A DNA stretch of 64,000 bases from JBOHSA01 sp050732995 (lineage in GTDB: Bacteria; Gemmatimonadota; Gemmatimonadetes; Gemmatimonadales; GWC2-71-9), in the NCBI GenBank assembly GCA_050732995.1, contig JBOHSA010000095.1, positions 1 to 64,000 of the forward strand, in the 5' to 3' direction. Below, piece after piece: positions 57,738 through 64,000 of this stretch. The notes beneath the pieces were generated by a model. That model saw only the letters and a list, made by a program, of their open reading frames with translations, did not search any database and was not told the DNA's origin. The first letter of the stretch is position 1, and each line of letters begins with the position of its first letter. The position numbers and the translations under genes are program-made.

Positions 57738-58649
57738 ATGTGCCGGAATGCCCGTTCCCCCATCGTCGTCGTCGCTGCCGGACTCGCGCTCGCCGCCTGT
57801 AGCCGGCCGGACGGTGCCGGTACCGTCGCGGCGCCGCAGTTCGCCCATGTGCAGGATTTGATCGGCACCCCCGACCTGATCGTCGACGCCAAGAAGCTGG
57901 CGACCTCGTGGGTCGTGTACGACCAGGAGCTGAAGGAGTCGTTCTGCAGCATCGACGAAGCCGACCTCGCCCCCGGCCGGTACCGCGTGCTGCGATTCAC
58001 CGTGAACACGCCGAACATCGGCGATGCCGACGTCTTCATCGGCAGCCCCTGGAAGCACATGGACCCGAACGACGACGGGAGCTTCGCCGATTCCGACGGT
58101 CTGTATGAGGAGTCGACCTGCCACCGCCACTTCCATTTCCGCAACTACGCCCTGTACCAGCTGATCGACGCCGCGACGGGGAAGGTGTTCCGGGCCCGGA
58201 AGAACGGCTTCTGCATGATCGATATCACGCCCTGGTCGGAAGAGGTCCCCCCCGGAAGCTGGGTGTACCGAAGCTGCGGGAACTCACTGGTCCGAGGCTC
58301 GGGGTTTCAGGGAATCAGCGTCGGCTACGGCGACGAGTACTTCAAGTGGCTGGGCGGGCAGTACTTCGTTCTTGAGGGGGATCCCAACGCCGAGCCGATT
58401 CCCCCCGGGCAGTACCTGCTCCGGATCTGGGTGAACCCACCGTTCGTGGCGCGGGGCAAGGAAGTGTGTCCCGCCAAGGATCCCCAGGGCCTCTGCCACA
58501 TGTTCGTGGAGAGCGACTACGGCAACAACATCGGCCAGGCGCTCATCACGATCCCGGCCGGGCGGCCCGGCAAGACGGGCTTCGGACCGGGCGGCGGCCA
58601 GCTGGCGCAGGACGAGGCGATCGACGACGAGAATCGGCCGAACAAGTAA
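57738..58649 (+). CDS. Lysyl-oxidase-like copper lipoprotein
   Basis: A 303-residue exported lipoprotein; ATG 57738 with GAAGGAGG upstream; lipobox LAAC (Cys21). The body matches the lysyl oxidase catalytic domain: the copper site STCHRHFHFRNYALYQL has the H-x-H-x-H triad (His129, His131, His133), framed by cysteines, and the fold ends with the GNNIGQALI-type strand. Eukaryotic lysyl oxidases deaminate lysine in collagen via copper and a Lys-Tyr quinone; bacterial homologues are little studied and may act on surface proteins or amines. Monocistronic after the broken antiporter. Confidence 0.85.
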   Translation: MCRNARSPIVVVAAGLALAACSRPDGAGTVAAPQFAHVQDLIGTPDLIVDAKKLATSWVVYDQELKESFCSIDEADLAPGRYRVLRFTVNTPNIGDADVFIGSPWKHMDPNDDGSFADSDGLYEESTCHRHFHFRNYALYQLIDAATGKVFRARKNGFCMIDITPWSEEVPPGSWVYRSCGNSLVRGSGFQGISVGYGDEYFKWLGGQYFVLEGDPNAEPIPPGQYLLRIWVNPPFVARGKEVCPAKDPQGLCHMFVESDYGNNIGQALITIPAGRPGKTGFGPGGGQLAQDEAIDDENRPNK

Positions 58650-58690
58650 ACTGAAGCCGTCTCACTCCTGGACTGAAGGCGACGCTCCCG

Positions 58691-59846
58691 TTAGACGCCT
58701 TTGATGATTTGTGCCGCCCGATGCGCAATCCCCATGATCGTGAGCATCGGGTTGACGCCCGAGGCTGAAGGAAAGACGCTGGCATCGGCGACGTACAGGC
58801 CGGGAACGCCCCAGACCTGGTTCTCCGCATTGACCACCGACGTGCGGGGGCTCGATCCCATCCGGCACGACGCCATCTGGTGGTAGCTCGCGAGCAGCAG
58901 CTGGTTCGGTCCGAGCCCGGCGCCGTCGATCGCCGCGAGCCAGTGGGCGCGCGTTGACTCCCCGGGCCGGCAGGAGATCCAGCGGTGCAGCGGCGCGGTC
59001 TCGAACTTGAACCCGAACCCGCGGTCGAGGTCGGCGAACTGGCCGGAGTAGTGCGCCTGCAAGGTTCCCGTCCAGGGGCGGATCTCCTCGGGCATCAGCG
59101 CGAAGATCGCCGTGGCGGGATGCAACGCGAGAAACCGGCCGAGCGCCGGCAGCCGGATTCCGGAGCGGCAGAGCAGGGCGGGCGAGTGCAGCGCCCCGCC
59201 GGCGACCACCACGCAGCGCGCCCGCACGATCAGCCGGTGATCCCCCACGCGGGCCTCGACGCCCGCCGCCCGGCCCGCCTCGAACGACACCCGTTCCGTC
59301 ATGGCCCCCACGACGAACCGGGCCCCCCGCGCCGCGGCATCCTGCAGCGGCCGCGGCGAGCTCGCCGGCCACCACGCCCCCGCCCGCTCCGGAGCCGACG
59401 ATCACGACGTCGCAATCGAGCGTAGTGTCACGCGGGATCGCGAGCGGCGTGATGCGTTTGGGGGTTGTCGGCGGCGGGCTCATCGGACCCGGATAGGCGA
59501 TCCGCGCCCGGGCGGCGGCGGTCGTGTAGTGGACCAGGGTGATCAGCCGCTTGAGCGCCTGAAACCCTTTGCGGCGGAGCGGCAGGCGGCTTTCGGCCCA
59601 GCTCCGCAGGTAGCGCTCCCGCCACTCGACCGGCATGGCGCTGAACGGCCGGGGACTGCCGGTGAGCAGCAGGTTCGCGACGCGGCTCTCGAACAGCCGG
59701 AGCAGCCGCTCGAGCTCGGCGCGGTCCGTGGCGCCGGGCAGCAGCGCGAGCTTCGCCGCCACCCGATCCGTGAGCTCCGGCCCGGCCTCCGGGACGAGCG
59801 TCTCGGCGACGGCCCGGAGGCTCAGCGCGACCGGTGCCGCGGTCAG
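58691..59846 (-). pseudogene. GMC oxidoreductase with fused small-subunit domain, internal deletion
   Basis: Remains of a second GMC dehydrogenase. The 5' part encodes the small-subunit domain (AVAETLVPEA ... RKGFQALKRLITLVHYTT) fused to the FAD motif VIVGSGAGGGVVAGELAAA. Near 59380-59350 this joins, out of frame, a segment starting LQDAAARGARFVVGAMTERV that runs to the normal C-terminus (ASYHQMASCRMG, VNPMLTIMGIAHRAAQ). About 160 residues, including most of the FAD domain, are absent. The best start is CTG 59846, overlapping the upstream stop as CTGA. Decayed gene or assembly deletion. Confidence 0.82.
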
Positions 59847-60304
59847 CCGCGGCTGAGGGAGAGTCGGAACCCGTCCGGGTCTTGCACCAGGAAGGAGCGC
59901 GACCCATACCGGTCGGCCGGCTGCTCCAGGATCGTGCCGCCGCCGCCGTAAGCCCGGACGCGTTCGGCCAGCGCGTCGATATCCTGGGCCGTACTGCACC
60001 ACACCCGGAAGCCGACGCCCTTCGGCCGGTCCCGGCCTTTGGCGAAATCGTCCTGGGAGAGCCCCAGCTGGCAGCTGCCCGCCTTCAGCATCACGCCGAC
60101 CAGCCGGCCGTTCTCCTCCCACCGGTCGGTCACCACGAAGCCGAGCGCGTGGCTATACCAGTTGATACTGCGCTGGAGGTCGTCGACCGTGAACGAGGGA
60201 TTCACCGAGCGGAGCCGCAAGGTCTCCGGCTGGCGCCGTTTGGGCCGGCGCGGGGCGGAGGCCGGGCGTTTGGTCGCTGTCCGTCGTTTGGTCTTCGTGG
60301 CCAT
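59843..60304 (-). CDS. VOC/glyoxalase-family protein with basic N-terminal tail
   Basis: A 153-residue protein. Residues 1-30 are rich in Lys, Arg, Ala, Pro and Thr (KTKRRTATKRP, then PRRPKRRQP), resembling histone-H1-like or DNA-binding tails. Residues 32-150 form a vicinal-oxygen-chelate fold of the glyoxalase/bleomycin-resistance superfamily: SINWYSHALGFVVTDRW and the closing SFLVQDPDGFRLSL with the metal-side Glu/His pattern weakly conserved. The basic tail is not usual for the family. Overlaps the broken GMC gene downstream. Confidence 0.8.
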   Translation of the reverse strand: MATKTKRRTATKRPASAPRRPKRRQPETLRLRSVNPSFTVDDLQRSINWYSHALGFVVTDRWEENGRLVGVMLKAGSCQLGLSQDDFAKGRDRPKGVGFRVWCSTAQDIDALAERVRAYGGGGTILEQPADRYGSRSFLVQDPDGFRLSLSRG

Positions 60305-60417
60305 GGGGGTCTCCTCTCGAAACGTGACTCGCAGGGCGCCGACGGATCAAGCGTAGCGCACCGGCGCGCGAGCCGCCAGATTACCCCTCCCGACCCATTC
60401 GGCAGGAGCTCGTGGCC

Positions 60418-61971
60418 ATGACCCTCTCGCGTGTTCTCCGCCTCGCCGCCGTCGGCTGGTTCGCGTCCCCCCCCCTGGCATCGGCGCTCGCCGCCCAGCA
60501 GGTCGTCCAGGAGCGCGTGGACCTCTCGGTGGTCCAGCGCATCCGGGACGAGGGAATGAACCGGTCGCAGGTCCCCGAGCTGGCGGGCTACCTGACCGAT
60601 GTCATCGGGCCGCGGCTCACCGGCTCGAGCGCCATGCGCCGGGCCAACGACTGGACGGCGGAACAGTTCCGCGGCTGGGGGCTCGCGAACGTGGTCGTGG
60701 AGCCCTGGGGGCAGTTCGGGCGCGGTTGGGAGCGCGTCTCGTTCAGCGGGCGGATCCTCGAGCCGTTCGTCTGGCCGCTGCAAGGCTCGCCGCTCGCCTG
60801 GAGCGGCAGCACGCGCGGCACGGTCGTCGGGCCGGTGGTCTTCGTGGAGCTCCGGGACACCGCGGATCTGGCCCGCTACCGCGGGAAACTCCGGGGTGCG
60901 TTCGTGATGCGCGACACCATCGTCGCGGTGGCGCCGGAGTTCGACCCGGCGCCGCTCCGGACGCCGCTCGATCGGCTGCTGGACACGACGCGGCAGCAAG
61001 CGCCACCGCCCACGCCGCCGACGCCGGAGCAGCAGGCGCGGCAACAGGCCCAGGCGGCGTTCAATCGCGCGGCGTACGCCTTCCTTCGGGCCGAGCGTGC
61101 CGCCGGCGTGCTCACCTACTCGAGTCGGCAGTACGCGATCATCCGGCCGGGCGCGGGTCCGTTCTCGACGGCCGTGCGGTATGATACGATCCCCGACCCG
61201 CTGCCCGCCGTCATGCTGTCGCAGGAGCAGTACTTCCAGATCGTCCGGAACCTGAAGCGCGGCACGCCGGTCCGCCTCGAGCTCAACGCGCAGAACCGGT
61301 GGCTGACCCAGGACCGGCAGGCCTACAACACGTTGGCCGAGATTCCCGGCGCGGATCTCAAGGACCAGGTCGTCATGCTCGGCGCCCATCTCGACAGCTG
61401 GTTCGGGGGGACCGGCGCCACGGACAACGGGGCGGGCTCGGTCGTCATGATGGAGGCGATCCGGATCCTCAGGACCCTGGGCCTCCAGCCACGCCGCACG
61501 ATCCGCATCGCGCTGTGGTCCGGCGAGGAGCAGGGCTTGCGCGGCTCGCGCGCCTGGGTCGAGAACCACAAGGCCGAGCTCGACAAGATCTCGGCCTACG
61601 TGAACGTGGACAACGGCACGGGACGGATCCGGGGCATCTGGAATCAGTCCAACGAGGCAGTCCTCCCGGTGTTCGAGCAGATCCTCTGGCCGTTCCGCGA
61701 CCTCGGCGTGGTCGCGGTCCGGCGCGGCAACACCGGCGGCACCGATCATCTGGCGTTCGACGCCGCCGGCGTCCCGGGCTTCAACTTCATCCAGGATCCG
61801 ATCGAGTACGGGACGCGGACGCATCACACCGACGCGGACACGTTCGAGCGGCTCTTGATCGACGACCTGAAGCAGGCGGCGACCGTGGTCGCCTACACGG
61901 TGTATCACCTGGCGATGCGGGACGAGATGATGCCGCGGAAGCCGGCGCCGGCCGCAACCGGAGGGCACTGA
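60418..61971 (+). CDS. Secreted M28 family aminopeptidase
   Basis: A 517-residue zinc exopeptidase; ATG 60418 has CAGGAG nine bases upstream (GTG 60412 is the alternative). Signal peptide about 1-26 (SALAAQ). PA domain inserted (about 100-290) with a Gln/Pro-rich loop. All M28 ligands are present: His324 (GAHLDSW), Asp336 (GATDNGAG), catalytic Glu370 and ligand Glu371 (SGEEQGL), Asp398 (NVDNG) and His469/470 (HHTDADTF). Removes N-terminal amino acids outside the cell. Likely in one operon with the OsmC gene that starts directly after its stop. Confidence 0.92.
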   Translation: MTLSRVLRLAAVGWFASPPLASALAAQQVVQERVDLSVVQRIRDEGMNRSQVPELAGYLTDVIGPRLTGSSAMRRANDWTAEQFRGWGLANVVVEPWGQFGRGWERVSFSGRILEPFVWPLQGSPLAWSGSTRGTVVGPVVFVELRDTADLARYRGKLRGAFVMRDTIVAVAPEFDPAPLRTPLDRLLDTTRQQAPPPTPPTPEQQARQQAQAAFNRAAYAFLRAERAAGVLTYSSRQYAIIRPGAGPFSTAVRYDTIPDPLPAVMLSQEQYFQIVRNLKRGTPVRLELNAQNRWLTQDRQAYNTLAEIPGADLKDQVVMLGAHLDSWFGGTGATDNGAGSVVMMEAIRILRTLGLQPRRTIRIALWSGEEQGLRGSRAWVENHKAELDKISAYVNVDNGTGRIRGIWNQSNEAVLPVFEQILWPFRDLGVVAVRRGNTGGTDHLAFDAAGVPGFNFIQDPIEYGTRTHHTDADTFERLLIDDLKQAATVVAYTVYHLAMRDEMMPRKPAPAATGGH

Positions 61972-61972
61972 C

Positions 61973-62401
61973 GTGCCGACGAGTCACGCCACGGCCGTGT
62001 GGGAAGGGAAGCTGCGCGACGGCAAGGGGAGCTTCAAAGCCGGCAGCGGCGCCTTCACCGGGCCGTATACGTTCGCGACGCGTTTCGAGGGCGCGAAGGG
62101 GACGAACCCCGAGGAGCTGATCGCCGCCGCCGAAGCGGCGTGCTTCAGCATGGCCCTCTCCGCCGGTCTGGAAAAGGCCGGCAAGCCCGCCGCACGGGTC
62201 GAAACGCGGGCTGCCTGCACGCTGGAGATGGTCGGCGGCGCGCCCAAGATCACCCGCATCGACCTGACGGTGCGGGGCAGGGTGCCCGGGCTCGACCAGG
62301 CCGGGTTCCAGAAAGCGGCCGAAGAGGCCCAGACCGGCTGCCCGGTCTCCAAGGCACTCAAGGGCAACGTCGAGCTCACGCTCGACGCGAAACTGGAATG
62401 A
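61973..62401 (+). CDS. OsmC family peroxiredoxin
   Basis: A 142-residue organic-hydroperoxide-reducing protein of the OsmC/Ohr superfamily (OsmC branch). Redox cysteines are Cys57 (AAEAACFSMAL) and Cys123 (TGCPVSKAL), both in the expected contexts. GTG start one base after the M28 stop, with GGAGG upstream. Cytoplasmic, detoxifies lipid peroxides. Its stop overlaps the next ATG (ATGA). Confidence 0.93.
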   Translation: MPTSHATAVWEGKLRDGKGSFKAGSGAFTGPYTFATRFEGAKGTNPEELIAAAEAACFSMALSAGLEKAGKPAARVETRAACTLEMVGGAPKITRIDLTVRGRVPGLDQAGFQKAAEEAQTGCPVSKALKGNVELTLDAKLE

Positions 62402-62835
62402 GCCGGCGGGGGGGAGGGGGGAGCGGGGAATGGGGAGTGGGGCTCGCGGTCGGACTCCTTGCGCTGGCGGCGTGCCGGATGGAGCGGGCGGCCACGGTGC
62501 GGATCGTGGAGCCGGCGGAAGGTGCGACGATCGTCGGGCCCAGCGTCCGGGTCGTGCTGCAAGTGACGGGAATGGAGCTCGCCCCCGCGTCGGAGCAACG
62601 CCCGGGGACGGTCCACCACCACCTGTTCCTCGACACCGAGCTCACCCCGCCGGACGATACGATCCCCGCGGGCGTGACCGGCATCATCCACCTCGGCCGC
62701 GCCCAGACGGAGTTCAGCTTCGACAGCGTGCCGCCGGGCCCCCACCGCGTGATCGCCTACCTCGCCGACCCCTGGCACGTGCCGGTCAAGCCGGTCGCGG
62801 TGGATACGGTACGGTTTGTGGTGACGAGACCCTGA
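62398..62835 (+). CDS. DUF4399-like lipoprotein
   Basis: A 145-residue exported lipoprotein: a Gly-rich N-terminus from a G-rich tract, lipobox ALAAC (Cys26), then a compact beta-sandwich with TVRIVEPAEGATIVGPSVRV, TVHHHLFLD (three histidines, possible metal site) and HVPVKPVAVDTVRFV. This matches the DUF4399 family, found near copper or redox proteins; the function is unknown. Coupled to the OsmC gene by ATGA. Confidence 0.82.
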   Translation: MSRRGGGGSGEWGVGLAVGLLALAACRMERAATVRIVEPAEGATIVGPSVRVVLQVTGMELAPASEQRPGTVHHHLFLDTELTPPDDTIPAGVTGIIHLGRAQTEFSFDSVPPGPHRVIAYLADPWHVPVKPVAVDTVRFVVTRP

Positions 62836-62940
62836 CGGGGAGGACGGGGAAGGACGGGGGGAAGACGGGGGGGGGACCTCCCCCGTCCTCCCCCGCCTTC
62901 CCCCGCCTTCCCCCGTCCTCTCCCGTCCTCTCCCGTCTCC
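62833..62940. repeat. Decamer tandem repeats in inverted orientation
   Basis: Right arm 62881-62940 consists of six copies of a 10-bp unit (consensus CCCCGTCCTC, variant CCCCGCCTTC). Left arm 62836-62876 carries the reverse-complement unit (GAGGACGGGG, variants with longer G runs). The whole can fold into a long hairpin between the DUF4399 stop and the DUF971 start, perhaps acting as a terminator. Confidence 0.8.
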
Positions 62941-62950
62941 CATCCGCCCC

Positions 62951-63286
62951 ATGGACATTCCCATTCCCAAGCTGATTGGCCGCCAGGCGGCACGCGGCGA
63001 CTTTCTGATCCGGTGGGATGAGGGCCACGAAGGCGTCTACCCCGCCCGGGTGTTGCGATTGGCGTGCCCGTGCGCCGAGTGCCGCGAAGAGATGACCGGA
63101 CGCCGGCTGCTCGATGCGCGTCGGGTGCCGGACGACATCGATGGCGTGCGGGTGGAGCTGGTCGGCCGGTACGGTATCCGCATCGACTGGAGCGACGGGC
63201 ATCACACGGGGATCTACACCTACGAGATGTTGTACGAGATGTGTCCCTGTGCGAGTTGCTCAGCGGCGAAGCGACCGAGGGGCTAA
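62951..63286 (+). CDS. DUF971 (GBBH-like N-terminal) domain protein
   Basis: A 111-residue cytoplasmic protein consisting of one DUF971 domain, related to the zinc-binding N-terminus of gamma-butyrobetaine hydroxylase: LRLACPCAECREE (cysteines 39, 41, 44) and the C-terminal YEMLYEMCPCASCS, with GRYGIRIDWSDGHHTGIY between. Stand-alone DUF971 proteins are common and often linked to Fe-S cluster or Mrp/ApbC proteins; none is visible here. Its start lies ten bases after the decamer repeats. The stop overlaps that of the convergent MFS gene. Confidence 0.87.
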   Translation: MDIPIPKLIGRQAARGDFLIRWDEGHEGVYPARVLRLACPCAECREEMTGRRLLDARRVPDDIDGVRVELVGRYGIRIDWSDGHHTGIYTYEMLYEMCPCASCSAAKRPRG

Positions 63287-64000
63287 GTCCCTTCACCCCT
63301 GGGCCCCCCAGCCCTTCCCACCCGCTGCAGCAACGCCAGCCCCAAGACGAACAGCCCCCCCACGGCCAACACCGCCGCCCGCTGGTTGCCGCCGGTGGCG
63401 CGCGACACGGTGCCGAAGATCAGGGGTCCCAGCACGGCCGAGGACTTCCCGACCACCGCGTAGAATCCGAACATCTCCGCTTCCTTGCCGTGCGGGATCA
63501 GGGACGCCATTAGCGCGCGGCTCGCGGCCTGTACCGTGCCGAGCTGTGTGCCCGCGACCACGGCCACGGCGTAGAACACGGTCTGGCTCCGGATCAGCGC
63601 GGCCGCGATCGCGACGCCCACCCAGACGGCGAGGCTCAGCGTGATCACCCGCTTGGGGCCCCAGCGGTCGGTCGGCCGGGCGAGGACGAGCGCGCCGACC
63701 AACGCGGAGACCTGGACCACGATGAACATGAGAATCAGCTGGGCCGTGCTGAAGCCGAGGGTCTTGGCGGCGTAGAGGCTCGCGAAATAGATCGTGGTCT
63801 CGACCCCGTCGATGTACACGAAATAGGCCGCGAGGAACCGGCGCAGCTCGCCCACGCCCAGCACGTCGCCCCAGATGCGCCGGAAGTGCGTGACGCCGTC
63901 GATCGCCGCGCGCCGCGCCGGCACGCCGGTCGGCGCGTCGGCGGGCATGACCCGGAAGATCGGCACGGAGAAGACCACGAGGAACAGCGCGACCATCAGC
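63283..64000 (-). CDS. MFS transporter, UMF1/Atg22-like, 5' end cut by window
   Basis: C-terminal part of a major-facilitator protein; the start lies beyond the window (239 codons present of about 420 expected). About six helices, with the loop VLARPTDRWGPKRVI between helices equivalent to the conserved MFS R/K-rich loop and the block TVQAASRALMASLIPHGKEAEMFGFYAVVGKSSAVLGP. That block is the hallmark of the UMF1 (vacuole-effluxer-like) family: the stretch with P-x-G-x-E-A-E-x-F-G-x-Y. Substrate unknown. Convergent with the DUF971 gene, stops overlapping. Confidence 0.88.
   Translation of the reverse strand, partial: LMVALFLVVFSVPIFRVMPADAPTGVPARRAAIDGVTHFRRIWGDVLGVGELRRFLAAYFVYIDGVETTIYFASLYAAKTLGFSTAQLILMFIVVQVSALVGALVLARPTDRWGPKRVITLSLAVWVGVAIAAALIRSQTVFYAVAVVAGTQLGTVQAASRALMASLIPHGKEAEMFGFYAVVGKSSAVLGPLIFGTVSRATGGNQRAAVLAVGGLFVLGLALLQRVGRAGGPRGEGT

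Noticed and set aside
1..64000. tRNA, rRNA, CRISPR, prophage or transposase genes
   Set aside because: None recognised by eye; structured RNAs without strong primary motifs could still be missed.

Overview
The window looks like part of a chromosome from a high-GC, Gram-negative, probably aerobic or soil/sediment bacterium. The gene families fit the Gemmatimonadota best: VPS10/BNR-propeller secreted proteins, a TonB receptor with a carboxypeptidase-regulatory N-terminus, a CBM9/DUF5916 outer-membrane protein, S9 and M28 exopeptidases, BlaI/M56 pairs, a MASE1-GGDEF cyclase and many lipoproteins. This is inference from family content; no rRNA or other phylogenetic marker is present. No tRNA, rRNA, CRISPR array, transposase or prophage was seen, and no stretch of more than about 210 bases lacks a gene.

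Layout. 1-5.9 kb: partial PLP dehydratase, NRAMP-like transporter, an ECF sigma / small membrane protein / Spy-like cluster, and an APC permease coupled to an ACMSD-type amidohydrolase. 5.9-16.3 kb: a 1094-residue BNR-propeller protein, then signalling genes (MASE1-GGDEF, hybrid histidine kinase coupled to an amidohydrolase, SH3 lipoprotein, Cache-HAMP-GGDEF). 16.4-24 kb: zinc ribbon, acyltransferase, then a solute-binding lipoprotein, sensor kinase and sigma54 activator, followed by a TPR lipoprotein with a strong terminator. 24-32 kb: methyltransferase / heme-reeler / Vgb-like operon, S9 peptidase, outer-membrane barrel, MBL hydrolase, propeller and a small lipoprotein. 32-41.6 kb: TonB receptor, PD40 lipoprotein, flavin monooxygenase divergent from a TetR gene, alpha/beta hydrolase, GMC oxidoreductase with its small subunit, and a broken sugar dehydrogenase. 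41.6-49.4 kb: a 108-bp inverted-repeat element, DinB, BlaI/M56, DUF5916 protein, Ada and a broken DinB. 49.5-54.3 kb: a six-gene YtrA-type ABC operon. 54.4-64 kb: MarR/SRPBCC, TM2, lone PntAA, broken antiporter, lysyl-oxidase-like protein, broken GMC oxidoreductase, VOC, M28-OsmC-DUF4399, DUF971 and a partial MFS gene.

The most interesting signals are these. (1) The gaps upstream of both diguanylate cyclases carry matching GTGA-N6-TCAC palindromes. (2) The sigma54 activator is followed by a 10-bp-arm inverted repeat and a -24/-12-like element in front of the TPR gene, next to an orphan solute-binding protein. (3) The GntR-ABC operon carries two membrane-anchored proteins with decayed peptidase-like features and one secreted protein, which I cannot match to a described system. 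(4) Three genes have intact ends but lack their middles and are out of frame, and two others have simple frame breaks. Together these suggest either real gene decay or assembly loss, and reads must decide between them. (5) Poly-G/C tracts recur in linkers and gaps. Many genes overlap by ATGA, GTGA and apparently CTGA, indicating dense translational coupling.
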